This document shows positions 8,108-17,142 of a stretch of 64,000 nucleotides of DNA, one piece after another. The notes below the pieces were generated by a model. It was not told where the DNA came from. It saw only the letters and a program-made list of their open reading frames with translations, and ran no database searches. Where the stretch lies: NCBI RefSeq assembly GCF_003201975.1, contig NZ_QJJQ01000003.1:124001-188000 (forward strand). The letters run 5' to 3'. Position 1 is the first letter of the stretch. Every line of letters starts with the position of its first letter. Position numbers and translations under genes: made by a program. The DNA comes from Pseudogracilibacillus auburnensis (GTDB lineage: Bacteria > Bacillota > Bacilli > Bacillales > Amphibacillaceae).

Positions 8108-9261
8108 TGGATGACGGCATGTTATCACAAGATGAAATAGATGCACTATTAAATGTAACAGAAGATAATGATGAGGAGACTGAACAAACAACAAATGAGG
8201 ATCCTTATTTAACATCTCTTGAAAAGGATACATTAGGCGAAATAGGTAATATTTCATTAGGAAGTTCAGCAACAACTTTATCTACTCTATTAAATCAAAA
8301 GGTAGAAATAACTACACCAACTGTATCGATCGTTAAAAAGACTGGATTTAAAGAAGAATTTCCATACGAACATGTAAGTTTACAAGTTGATTATATGGAC
8401 GGGTTTGATGGTGAAAATATTTTCCTAATGAAGGCACAAGACGCTGCCATTATTTCTGACATTATGTTAGGGGGAGATGGACATTCTCCTAAAGAAGAAT
8501 TATCTGAAATTGAACTTAGCGCTGTTCAAGAGGCGATGAATCAAATGATGGGGGCATCTGCAACGAGTATGTCGACTGTTTTTAATAAACGGGTTGATAT
8601 ATCACCACCACTCGTTGAATATGAAGACATTGATAAACTAGAGGAAGTGCATAGTAAAATTGAAGGGGATGTGTTTGTAAAAGTATCTTTTCAATTAAAG
8701 GTGGGTGATTTAATTGATTCGAATATTATGCAACTAATTCCACTTGACTTTGCCAAAGTGTTAGTAAATCAATTATTAAATCCAAAAGAAGAGATTGCGG
8801 CAACCGAAGCTCCCGAAAAACCATCTGTTGCGGAACAAGAGCAAATGGAGCATAAATCTCAAGTGAACAAGATGGTCGAACAACCTACAGTAGCTACTAA
8901 TCAGAGTCCGCAACATATCGGGACACATATGAATGAAAATTCGACGATTCAAACGGCGTCATTTTCAAATTTTGAATCAGTAGAGCTTTCAGAAACTAAG
9001 CAGCGAAATTTAGATATGCTACTTGATATTCCATTAACTGTAACTGTTGAATTAGGAAGAACGAATCAAACGGTTGAAGACATATTAGAATTAACGCAAG
9101 GGTCAATCGTTGAGTTAGATAAATTAGCAGGCGAACCAGTCGATGTTCTCGTCAATAATAAATTAATTGCAAAAGGGGAAGTAGTTGTAATTGATGAGAA
9201 CTTTGGAGTGCGGATAACAGATATTGTTAGTCAAAAAGACCGTTTAATGAAACTTAATTAA
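8107..9261 (+). CDS. fliY: FliY, switch protein with CheY-P phosphatase domain
   Basis: FliY combines a CheY-P-binding N-terminus (LSQDEIDALL), a CheC-type phosphatase domain and a FliN-type C-terminal SPOA domain. Both phosphatase motifs are present with Glu and Asn in place (LGEIGNIS near residue 40 and VQEAMNQM near residue 140), so it is probably catalytically active on CheY-P. Residues about 230-295 form a Glu/Gln-rich linker, and the FliN-like domain (LLDIPLTVTVELGR) ends the protein. A GTG at 8104 is an alternative start; ATG 8107 was preferred. Confidence 0.95.
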   Translation: MDDGMLSQDEIDALLNVTEDNDEETEQTTNEDPYLTSLEKDTLGEIGNISLGSSATTLSTLLNQKVEITTPTVSIVKKTGFKEEFPYEHVSLQVDYMDGFDGENIFLMKAQDAAIISDIMLGGDGHSPKEELSEIELSAVQEAMNQMMGASATSMSTVFNKRVDISPPLVEYEDIDKLEEVHSKIEGDVFVKVSFQLKVGDLIDSNIMQLIPLDFAKVLVNQLLNPKEEIAATEAPEKPSVAEQEQMEHKSQVNKMVEQPTVATNQSPQHIGTHMNENSTIQTASFSNFESVELSETKQRNLDMLLDIPLTVTVELGRTNQTVEDILELTQGSIVELDKLAGEPVDVLVNNKLIAKGEVVVIDENFGVRITDIVSQKDRLMKLN

Positions 9262-9280
9262 TTTTTATGAGGTGAATAAT

Positions 9281-9643
9281 GTGGCACAAAGTGTTCTAAT
9301 TGTTGATGATGCAGCTTTTATGAGAATGATGATTAAGGATATTTTAATTAAAAATGGCTATAACGTGGTAGGAGAAGCAGAAAATGGCAATATTGCAGTT
9401 GAGAAATATAAGGAATTAACTCCCGATTTAGTTACGATGGATATTACAATGCCAGAAAAAGATGGAATTACAGCTTTAAAAGAAATAAAAGCCCTGAATC
9501 CAGATGCAACGGTAATCATGTGTTCAGCTATGGGACAACAGGCGATGGTAATTGATGCAATTCAGGCAGGAGCAAAAGATTTTATCGTAAAACCTTTTCA
9601 AGCTGATCGGGTGATTGAGGCAGTATCAAAAGCGTTAGCATAA
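9281..9643 (+). CDS. cheY: CheY, chemotaxis response regulator
   Basis: This is a 120-residue single-domain receiver. The acidic pair Asp9-Asp10 (IVDDAAFMRMM), the phosphorylation site Asp54 (VTMDITMPEKDG), a Ser/Thr position (CSAMG) and the conserved Lys (FIVKPF) are all present. CheA phosphorylates it, CheY-P binds FliM/FliY, and CheC, FliY and CheD tune its dephosphorylation. I chose GTG 9281 because GAGGTGA (9269-9275) is spaced five bases from it and the family begins with this short N-terminus; GTG 9272 lies within the ribosome binding site. Confidence 0.97.
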   Translation: MAQSVLIVDDAAFMRMMIKDILIKNGYNVVGEAENGNIAVEKYKELTPDLVTMDITMPEKDGITALKEIKALNPDATVIMCSAMGQQAMVIDAIQAGAKDFIVKPFQADRVIEAVSKALA

Positions 9644-9659
9644 AAAGTGAGTGAATACA

Positions 9660-10301
9660 ATGGGTAGAAAAATAAGCTTCATCATCTTATTCAGTGCAAT
9701 GATTTCTTTATTTGTCGCAACCAATATAAGTAATGCAGAAGTGAAAAATGTCAAAGATTGTTTAGAAGCAAGTGAAGATTGCGAAGAACTAAAACAACCT
9801 GTTCAAGGGGATAGTAATCATTTAGTTGAAGACGAACCAGTACCTTCTACTTCAATCGTTATGAATTTTATTAAAATGATATTCGCATTACTTCTCGTAC
9901 TTGCACTTATTTATTTCATCTTAACGTTTATTAAAAAACGAAACAGACTATTTTCAAATGTACATGTATTAGAGAACCTTGGTGGGATTACAGTGGGAAC
10001 GAACAAATCGATCCAACTAGTAAGAATTGGCGCAAAAGTTTATCTTATTGGTGTTGGTGATAATGTCGAAATGCTTCAAGAAATAACGGATGAAGAAATA
10101 GTACATACATTATTGGAAGAAGAAGAACAGAATGCTCAATCTTCAACATTCATAGGAGCTTTTTTACAAAAGGGAAGTTTTCGATCCGATGAAAAAAACA
10201 AACAATTTACTAGCACACTTGAAAAGGAGTTAAACAAGATAAAAGATAAGCGGCACCGAATGATACATCATATGAAAGAGAAGGATGATCGACATGGATG
10301 A
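9660..10301 (+). CDS. fliO: FliO/FliZ, flagellar export apparatus assembly protein
   Basis: FliO helps assemble the FliP-FliR core of the export gate. The protein starts with a cleavable-looking signal sequence (about residues 1-27, ending NISNAEV), has two Cys residues shortly after it, a membrane segment at about residues 68-92, and a cytoplasmic domain with the FliO pattern VLENLGGITVGTNKSIQLV. The C-terminal part is highly charged. ATG 9660 was chosen over GTG 9651, which lies in the purine-rich stretch likely to serve as ribosome binding site. Its end overlaps fliP. Confidence 0.9.
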   Translation: MGRKISFIILFSAMISLFVATNISNAEVKNVKDCLEASEDCEELKQPVQGDSNHLVEDEPVPSTSIVMNFIKMIFALLLVLALIYFILTFIKKRNRLFSNVHVLENLGGITVGTNKSIQLVRIGAKVYLIGVGDNVEMLQEITDEEIVHTLLEEEEQNAQSSTFIGAFLQKGSFRSDEKNKQFTSTLEKELNKIKDKRHRMIHHMKEKDDRHG

Positions 10302-10959
10302 GTTTATTAATCTATTTTCTAGCTCTGACCCTTCTGCCATATCGACATCCGTAAAACTTATCCTTTTATTAACCATATTATCTATAGCACCGGGCATATT
10401 AATTTTAATGACGTGTTTCACGAGAATTATTATCGTGTTATCATTTGTTCGAACATCATTAGCAACTCAGCAGATGCCACCAAATCAAGTGCTAATTGGA
10501 CTTGCACTGTTTTTAACGTTTTTTATTATGGCTCCAACGTTTAATCAAGTGTATGAAGAGGCGTTAAATCCATTATTTCAAAAAGAAGTAACGTTGGATG
10601 AAGCGTATGAAAGTGCTTCTGTTCCGATTAAAGAGTTTATGTCTAAGCATACGAGGCAAAAAGATTTAGCATTGTTTTTAAATTATACAAATCAAGAACC
10701 ACCAGAAACGGTACAAGATATACCACTTACGACACTCGTTCCAGCTTTTGCTATTAGTGAACTAAAAACAGCTTTTCAAATGGGGTTTATGATCTTTATC
10801 CCTTTTTTAATTATCGATATGGCTGTTGCTAGTATATTAATGTCTATGGGTATGATGATGTTGCCACCAGTAATGATTTCTTTACCTTTTAAAATATTAT
10901 TATTCGTTTTAGTTGATGGTTGGTATTTAATTACCTATTCGTTGCTTCAAGGTTATTAA
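10294..10959 (+). CDS. fliP: FliP, flagellar export gate protein
   Basis: FliP is the five-copy core subunit of the export gate. The sequence is strongly conserved: MDEFINLFSSSDP at the start, LILMTCFTRIIIVLSFVR, the FMSKHTRQKDLALF segment, and the C-terminal membrane segments ending FVLVDGWYLI. About four membrane helices are expected. ATG 10294 matches the start of known Bacillus FliP and sits six bases behind AAGGATGA; ATG 10285 is the less likely alternative. The gene overlaps the fliO stop. Confidence 0.97.
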   Translation: MDEFINLFSSSDPSAISTSVKLILLLTILSIAPGILILMTCFTRIIIVLSFVRTSLATQQMPPNQVLIGLALFLTFFIMAPTFNQVYEEALNPLFQKEVTLDEAYESASVPIKEFMSKHTRQKDLALFLNYTNQEPPETVQDIPLTTLVPAFAISELKTAFQMGFMIFIPFLIIDMAVASILMSMGMMMLPPVMISLPFKILLFVLVDGWYLITYSLLQGY

Positions 10960-10990
10960 CGTATTTTTTTCAAAAAGAAGGTGTTTTCGC

Positions 10991-11260
10991 TTGAGTAATG
11001 AACTAGTATTAACGCTTGCTGAAAGAGGGATTTTCACTATATTATTAGTTGCTGGACCGATTCTATTATTAGCTTTAGCAGTCGGTTTAGCTGTTAGTGT
11101 TTTTCAAGCAACGACACAAATCCAGGAGCAAACACTAGCATTTATCCCCAAAATTATCGCTGTCCTCATTGGCATCGTTTTTTTTGGACCTTGGATGTTA
11201 ACAAAATTAGTTGAATTTACGACAGATTTATATCAAAATATAAATCTTTTTGTAGGGTAA
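10991..11260 (+). CDS. fliQ: FliQ, flagellar export gate protein
   Basis: FliQ is an 89-residue two-helix membrane protein that wraps the FliP/FliR gate. The helices (about residues 15-38 and 52-75) flank the conserved FQATTQIQEQTLAFIPK loop. It starts at TTG 10991 with AAGGTG eight bases upstream, a usual start type in this operon. It is followed by fliR after three bases, which fits stoichiometric export gate synthesis. Confidence 0.96.
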   Translation: MSNELVLTLAERGIFTILLVAGPILLLALAVGLAVSVFQATTQIQEQTLAFIPKIIAVLIGIVFFGPWMLTKLVEFTTDLYQNINLFVG

Positions 11261-11263
11261 AAA

Positions 11264-12040
11264 ATGCTAGATTTAATTGATTTATCAACCATTCCTACGT
11301 TTTTACTAATATTTGCTAGAATCATTGCTTTTTTTGTTGCTTTACCATTGTTTTCTTATCGGACGATACCGACGATGTTTAAAATTGGTATTAGTTTTTT
11401 CCTAAGTCTCATGATGGTATCGAGCTTAGATGTCGGTATCATTGAAGTGGATCATTTATTTATCTTTTTATTATTAAAAGAAGTCCTAGTCGGATTACTC
11501 ATTGGATTAATCGCTTATATTATTTTATCCGCTGTCCAAATTGCGGGTGGTTTTATCGATTTTCAAATGGGCTTTGCGGTCGCCAATGTGATCGATCCAC
11601 AGACAGGGGCACAAAGTCCGCTTGTTGGGCAATATTTTTATATGTTTGCACTTCTCTTTTTATTATCGGTTAATGGCCATTATTTATTAATAGATGGAAT
11701 ATTTAATAGTTATCAATTTATTCCGATCGATTCGTTTCTATCATTTAATGATATTTTTAGTGAATTTATTATCCAAACATTTAACAAAATGTTTCTCATC
11801 GCGTTTCAAATGGCAATCCCTTTAGTTGGTTGTTTATTTTTAGTCGATGTTGCTTTAGGTATTATCGCTAGAACCGTACCACAACTTAACGTATTTGTCG
11901 TCGGATTACCATTAAAAATTGCTGTTAGTTTTACCGTACTTTTATTTTTTATTAGCATATATATCGTTTTGGCAAAATTGTTATTTGAGACGATGTTTGA
12001 AACGATGAGAGATTTGATGGTCATTCTCGGAGGTGGCTAA
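11264..12040 (+). CDS. fliR: FliR, flagellar export gate protein
   Basis: FliR is the single-copy gate subunit with about six membrane helices. The 258-residue protein shows the family pattern of an N-terminal RIIAFFVALPLFSYRTIP segment, GGFIDFQMGFAVANVIDP in the middle, and VPQLNVFVVGLPLKI near the C-terminus. The AGGTGG overlapping its stop region provides the ribosome binding site for flhB two bases downstream. Nothing unusual is seen. Confidence 0.96.
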   Translation: MLDLIDLSTIPTFLLIFARIIAFFVALPLFSYRTIPTMFKIGISFFLSLMMVSSLDVGIIEVDHLFIFLLLKEVLVGLLIGLIAYIILSAVQIAGGFIDFQMGFAVANVIDPQTGAQSPLVGQYFYMFALLFLLSVNGHYLLIDGIFNSYQFIPIDSFLSFNDIFSEFIIQTFNKMFLIAFQMAIPLVGCLFLVDVALGIIARTVPQLNVFVVGLPLKIAVSFTVLLFFISIYIVLAKLLFETMFETMRDLMVILGGG

Positions 12041-12041
12041 C

Positions 12042-13124
12042 GTGCGATTGAAATTAGATTTACAATTTTTTGCTGGTGAAAAAACAGAAAAAGCTACTCC
12101 GAAAAAAAGGGAAGATGAACGTAAAAAAGGTAGGGTCGCAAAAAGCCAAGATATAAATACAGCATTGCTTTTGCTAGCTTCCTTCTTTTTACTTTTCGTC
12201 ATGGGAACGTATATGAAAGAGCATATGTTATCTTTATACGCCACTACGTTCACTGAATTTATTCATTGGGAAGTCGATTTGGAATCTAGTAATAAATTAT
12301 TGAAAGAAGTATTAATTCAATTTGCTTTCATTGTTGCACCAGTGATGACCATCGCTTTTATCATATCCATTGCAGCAAATTTATTACAAGTAGGATTTCT
12401 ATTTACGACAGAACCATTAAAATTTGACTTAAAAAAAATTGATCCAATCAAAGGCGCTAAACGTATTTTTTCCATTCGAGCCCTTGTTGAACTATTAAAG
12501 TCACTTTTAAAAATTGTTTTTATCGGGACAATTACCTTTACCGTCATTTGGATGTTTAAAGATGAAATGATGATGTTAGCTTTAAAACATCCGGAAAATG
12601 CAGTAGCTTTTTTCGGAAAAGTGACGATTATAATGGGGATCGCTGCCACCATCGCACTTCTTTTTCTTGCCGTCCTTGATTACATGTATCAAAAATATGA
12701 TTTTGAAAAAAACATCAGGATGTCAAAACAAGATATTAAAGATGAGCATAAAAATGTAGAAGGTGATCCATTAATTAAATCAAAGCTACGGGAGAAACAA
12801 CGCCAAGTAGCAATGCGACGTATGATGGCTGAGGTTCCTAAAGCAGATGTCGTTATTACGAACCCAACCCATTATGCGATAGCAATTAAATATGACGAAT
12901 CCGTTACTTCAGCGCCATATGTTGTTGCAAAAGGAACGGATCAGACAGCACAGAAAATCAAGGAAATTGCCAAAGAGCATCAAGTGATGACAATGGAAAA
13001 TAAGCCATTAGCACGTGCTTTATATGATCAAGTCGAAGTAAATGATGTGATTCCAGAACAATTTTATCAAGCGGTAGCAGAAATATTAGCATTCGTTTAT
13101 CAGAATGAAAAAAGAGTGAATTAG
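12042..13124 (+). CDS. flhB: FlhB, export gate substrate-specificity switch
   Basis: FlhB has four membrane helices and a cytoplasmic domain that autocleaves to switch export from hook to filament proteins. The N-terminal LQFFAGEKTEKATPKKRED motif and the cleavage motif NPTH (near residue 273) are both present, so autocleavage is expected. GTG 12042 is chosen because GGAGGTGG (12029-12036) is spaced five bases from it and family members begin just before LDLQFFAG; GTG 12033 lies in the ribosome binding site. Confidence 0.97.
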   Translation: MRLKLDLQFFAGEKTEKATPKKREDERKKGRVAKSQDINTALLLLASFFLLFVMGTYMKEHMLSLYATTFTEFIHWEVDLESSNKLLKEVLIQFAFIVAPVMTIAFIISIAANLLQVGFLFTTEPLKFDLKKIDPIKGAKRIFSIRALVELLKSLLKIVFIGTITFTVIWMFKDEMMMLALKHPENAVAFFGKVTIIMGIAATIALLFLAVLDYMYQKYDFEKNIRMSKQDIKDEHKNVEGDPLIKSKLREKQRQVAMRRMMAEVPKADVVITNPTHYAIAIKYDESVTSAPYVVAKGTDQTAQKIKEIAKEHQVMTMENKPLARALYDQVEVNDVIPEQFYQAVAEILAFVYQNEKRVN

Positions 13125-13138
13125 TTAGGGGTATTTGA

Positions 13139-15172
13139 ATGAAATTACGAGATTTATCAGTACTTTTAGGAGTTATCTTAATAATAATTATGTTAGTCAT
13201 TCCATTACCGGGATGGTTATTAAGTGTGCTCATCTTATGTAATATTTCGCTAGCGCTTCTCGTCATACTTGTATCGATGAATACTCAGGAAGCTTTACAG
13301 TTTTCGATTTTTCCTTCCTTATTATTATTACTAACTTTATTTCGCCTCGGATTAAATGTCTCCACAACGAGATCTATTTTATCTAAAGCAGATGCTGGCG
13401 GGGTAGTTGATACGTTTGGTTCATTTGTTATCGGGAATAATCCATTAGTTGGATTCGTTGTGTTTATCATTCTCGTTATCATTCAATATATCGTTATTAC
13501 GAAAGGTGCCGAACGTGTATCGGAAGTATCTGCTCGCTTTACATTAGATGCAATGCCCGGAAAACAAATGAGTATAGATGCCGACTTAAATGCTGGACTT
13601 ATATCAGAACAAGAAGCAAGAGAAAGACGAGAAAAGGTAGAAAATGAAGCAGATTTTCACGGGTCAATGGATGGTGCTTCCAAATTTGTAAAGGGAGATG
13701 CCATTGCCGGAATTATTATCGTTTTAATCAATATCATTTTTGGCTTAATTATCGGTATGGTTCAGATGGATATGACGTTTCAAGAAGCGATAAATACATT
13801 TATGCGTTTAACAGTTGGGGATGGCTTAGTAAGTCAAATCCCAGCATTGTTAATTGCTACAGCTACCGGTATTGTCGTAACACGTGTAACGACAGAAGGT
13901 AACTTAGGAAGTGATGTATCAGATCAGCTACTTCAATATCCGAAATTACTATTTATAGCGGCGGGGACGATATTTTTATTAGGATTAACACCAATTAATT
14001 TTATGTTAACGACGATCATTGCTGCTTTTTTGGCGATAAGCGGATATGTTTTATTACAAAAAACAAAAGAAACAGAACAAGTTCCTGATGAAGCATTGGA
14101 TGAAGAAGATAGTGAAAGTATGAAGTCAACAGAAAATGTTGTTAATTTACTTAGTGTGGATCCAGTCGAATTCGAATTTGGTTATGCACTTATCCCTCTC
14201 GTTGATTCAAGTCAAGGCGGGGATTTATTAGATCGGATTGTGATGATTCGTAGGCAACTCGCCATCGAACTCGGTGTGGTTATTCCAGTCGTACGAATTC
14301 GCGATAATATTCAACTAGAACCGAACGAATATCGGCTTAAAATTAAAGGGAATGAAGTAGCAAAAGGGGAGCTGCTTCTCGATCATTATTTAGCAATGAC
14401 ACCAGATTTGGATGATGATCATATTGACGGTATTCAAACGAAAGAGCCAGCATTTGGTTTACCAGCTAAATGGATTAGTGAAGATAAAAAAGAAGATGCA
14501 GAAATTTTCGGTTATACAGTAGTTGATCCACCATCTGTTGTATCAACACATTTAACAGAGGAAATGAAACGAAACGCTCATAATTTATTAGGAAGAAAAG
14601 AAACGAAAGAATTAATGGATCATTTACGTGAAGACTACTCTATTTTAGTAGATGAGGTAACACCTGATCCATTATCAATAGGGGATATTCAAAAGGTACT
14701 AGCAAATTTATTAAAAGAGAATATCTCCATTCGCAATTTACCTGTTATTTTCGAAACGTTAGCTGACTTTGCAAAGATGACGAATGATACTGACTTATTA
14801 ACCGAGTATGTCAGACAATCTTTAGCTATTCAAATTACGAAACAATATGCGGGTGAGAGCGATGCTTTAAAAGTCATTACAACTTCAGCAGACGTGGAAA
14901 ACTTAATTTCAACTAATATCCAGCAAACAGAACATGGGAGTTATTTAGCATTAGATCCACAGTCACAAGAAAATATCATTCAAAATGTATATAAAGAAGT
15001 AGAAAAAGTTTCCTTACAACATGAAAATGTTGTCGTATTGTGCTCACCGACTGTGCGAATGTATATGAAACAGTTGTTAGAACGGTCATTACCGCAAATA
15101 GCAGTTCTGTCTTATAACGAATTAGAACCAAATGTCCAAGTGCAAAGTGTTGGGGTGGTGAATGTAGCGTGA
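13139..15172 (+). CDS. flhA: FlhA, flagellar export channel protein
   Basis: FlhA forms the nonameric export platform and docks substrate-chaperone complexes. The 677-residue protein has an N-terminal half of about eight membrane helices with the conserved cytoplasmic FHIPEP-type loop (ITKGAERVSEVSARF, DALPGKQ-like DAMPGKQMSIDADL) and a C-terminal cytoplasmic domain from about residue 340. Length is normal. The stop overlaps the flhF start by four bases, coupling export and placement proteins. Confidence 0.97.
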   Translation: MKLRDLSVLLGVILIIIMLVIPLPGWLLSVLILCNISLALLVILVSMNTQEALQFSIFPSLLLLLTLFRLGLNVSTTRSILSKADAGGVVDTFGSFVIGNNPLVGFVVFIILVIIQYIVITKGAERVSEVSARFTLDAMPGKQMSIDADLNAGLISEQEARERREKVENEADFHGSMDGASKFVKGDAIAGIIIVLINIIFGLIIGMVQMDMTFQEAINTFMRLTVGDGLVSQIPALLIATATGIVVTRVTTEGNLGSDVSDQLLQYPKLLFIAAGTIFLLGLTPINFMLTTIIAAFLAISGYVLLQKTKETEQVPDEALDEEDSESMKSTENVVNLLSVDPVEFEFGYALIPLVDSSQGGDLLDRIVMIRRQLAIELGVVIPVVRIRDNIQLEPNEYRLKIKGNEVAKGELLLDHYLAMTPDLDDDHIDGIQTKEPAFGLPAKWISEDKKEDAEIFGYTVVDPPSVVSTHLTEEMKRNAHNLLGRKETKELMDHLREDYSILVDEVTPDPLSIGDIQKVLANLLKENISIRNLPVIFETLADFAKMTNDTDLLTEYVRQSLAIQITKQYAGESDALKVITTSADVENLISTNIQQTEHGSYLALDPQSQENIIQNVYKEVEKVSLQHENVVVLCSPTVRMYMKQLLERSLPQIAVLSYNELEPNVQVQSVGVVNVA

Positions 15173-16281
15173 AAGTAAAAAAGTATGTAGCAAAAACGAT
15201 GCAAGAGGCCATGAAAGAAATAAAAAAAGAGTTAGGTCCAGATGCTGTCATATTAAATAGTAAAGAAATTAAATCTGGGGGAATTTTAGGATTATTCCAG
15301 CAAAAAAGCATGGAAGTAATTGCGGCGATTGATAAAGAACCAACCTTGCCAAAAAAGGGATCGAAACAAGTAATAACCCGACAATATAACATGACTAAAC
15401 AAGCAGAACAATCACAAGTTTTAGATGAAATTAAACATTTAAAGGAATTACTTGCTACCCAATCATTTCAGTCAGAAAATAATTTTCCGCCAGTCTATGA
15501 GAATGCATTTAAATATTTACTGGAACAAGAAGTCTCCGACACTCTTGCACTAGAAATAATGCAATCAATCGTAAAAAAAGGAAAAGAAGATGAACATGTA
15601 ACAAAAGTTCAAATGAAAGAATTATTAAATGAAGAAATAGAAAAAAGGTTAGCACATGTATCTTTCAAAGGAATCTCAGAAGCTAAAAGAATCATTCAAT
15701 TCGTTGGACCAACTGGTGTTGGAAAAACGACAACTTTAGCAAAGGTAGCCGCTCTTAGTATGTTAGAGCATCGTAAAAAAATAGCGTTTATTACAACAGA
15801 TACATACCGTATTGCAGCAATTGAACAATTAAAAACGTATGCGAGAATTTTAGATGTCCCAGTCGAGGTTGCTTATTCTGTAGAGGATTATGAACGCGCA
15901 TTACAAACATTTGCCCATTTTGATTATATTTTTGTCGATACCGCGGGTAGAAACTTTCGCGATGAACGGTATGTACAAGAACTAAAAAACATGCTCGACT
16001 TTAAAAAGGATCAAGTAGAGACGTATTTAGTTTTATCCCTTACAGCTAAGAAAACAGATATTATGGATATTTATCACCAATTTACATGGCTACCTGTCGA
16101 GAAAGTTATCTTTACGAAAATGGATGAAACATTAACATTTGGTAGCATATTAAATATTGGAGCCTCTGAAAATATCGATATTGCATACATTACAAATGGT
16201 CAAGATGTCCCAGACGATTTAGTTAAACCAAATAAACAAAAGGTTAGTCAATTAATTTTAAGTAGGTATGCCAATGTATGA
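15169..16281 (+). CDS. flhF: FlhF, SRP-type GTPase for flagellar placement
   Basis: FlhF is an SRP-family GTPase that helps define flagellar number and position. The N-terminal B domain starts VKKYVAKTMQEAMKEIKKEL, and a variable N domain follows. The G domain carries GPTGVGKTTT (near residue 181), the DTAGRN switch and the TKMDE specificity motif. The GTG start overlaps the flhA stop. FlhG, encoded next, is its GTPase-activating partner. Length (370 residues) is normal. Confidence 0.96.
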   Translation: MKVKKYVAKTMQEAMKEIKKELGPDAVILNSKEIKSGGILGLFQQKSMEVIAAIDKEPTLPKKGSKQVITRQYNMTKQAEQSQVLDEIKHLKELLATQSFQSENNFPPVYENAFKYLLEQEVSDTLALEIMQSIVKKGKEDEHVTKVQMKELLNEEIEKRLAHVSFKGISEAKRIIQFVGPTGVGKTTTLAKVAALSMLEHRKKIAFITTDTYRIAAIEQLKTYARILDVPVEVAYSVEDYERALQTFAHFDYIFVDTAGRNFRDERYVQELKNMLDFKKDQVETYLVLSLTAKKTDIMDIYHQFTWLPVEKVIFTKMDETLTFGSILNIGASENIDIAYITNGQDVPDDLVKPNKQKVSQLILSRYANV

Positions 16282-17131
16282 TCAAGCTGAACGTTTACGG
16301 AATCGTTTAAAAGGTCAGGATAAACAAGCAAAAACGATTGCGATTGTAAGTGGAAAAGGCGGAGTTGGCAAATCGAATACAGCTCTTAATTTTTCCATCG
16401 AATTACAAAACAGAGGGAAGAAAGTGTTGCTTTTTGATTTAGATGTAGGCATGGGGAATATTGATATATTACTAGGCAATGAATCTAAACATTCGATCGT
16501 AAACTTATTTAACGAATTTTTACCGATTCATGATATTATAGAACTAGGACCTAAAGGCCTATCTTATATTGCAGGTGGTTCTAGTTTAAATGAACTTATT
16601 CAACTTGATGAAGATAAACTAAACTATTTTTATGAACAATATGATCGGTTAGTTAACGATTATGACTATATTTTATTTGATCTTGGTGCGGGGGCATCCA
16701 TAAGTAGTATGTCATTTGTACTATCATCAGATGAATGTGTCGTTATTACAACACCTGAGCCAACATCGATTACAGATGCTTACAGTATGATAAAACATAT
16801 TATTTTAAAACGGAAAGATATGCCCATTTCAGTCATTATGAACAGATGCAATAGTCGAAAAGAAGGAGTCCGAACATTAGAAAAGTTTAATCAAGTAGTT
16901 TCCCACTTTTTACATAGTAATATTATCAAAATGGGGATGCTTCCAAATGATCAAATCGTGTCCACCGCTGTTATTAGGCAAACACCTTACATACTATTAA
17001 ATAAAAATGCTCCCGTTTCGAAAGCATTAAATGAAATAGTAACGAATTTTTTACAACAAACGAATGAATTAAATGAATTACAGCGGGTCTCATTTGTGCA
17101 AAAATTGAAACACTTTTTGTCTAAGGAATAG
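16274..17131 (+). CDS. flhG: FlhG (YlxH), MinD-like ATPase
   Basis: FlhG is a ParA/MinD-like ATPase that controls the number and spacing of flagella and stimulates FlhF GTPase activity. An N-terminal DQAERLRNRL segment, the FlhF-activating motif, precedes the deviant Walker A motif (SGKGGVGKSN, near residue 26). A conserved VLLFDLDVGMGN and a MinD-like core follow, and the basic C-terminal end is consistent with a membrane-targeting helix. ATG 16274 is spaced seven bases from AAGTAGG; ATG 16268, nearly touching it, is the alternative. The gene overlaps the flhF 3' end. Confidence 0.94.
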   Translation: MYDQAERLRNRLKGQDKQAKTIAIVSGKGGVGKSNTALNFSIELQNRGKKVLLFDLDVGMGNIDILLGNESKHSIVNLFNEFLPIHDIIELGPKGLSYIAGGSSLNELIQLDEDKLNYFYEQYDRLVNDYDYILFDLGAGASISSMSFVLSSDECVVITTPEPTSITDAYSMIKHIILKRKDMPISVIMNRCNSRKEGVRTLEKFNQVVSHFLHSNIIKMGMLPNDQIVSTAVIRQTPYILLNKNAPVSKALNEIVTNFLQQTNELNELQRVSFVQKLKHFLSKE

Positions 17132-17142
17132 AGGGGATCATC

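Noticed and set aside
14976-15392. 138-codon minus-strand frame across the flhA-flhF junction
   Set aside because: Both + strand genes are well conserved and overlap normally; the minus frame has no motif.
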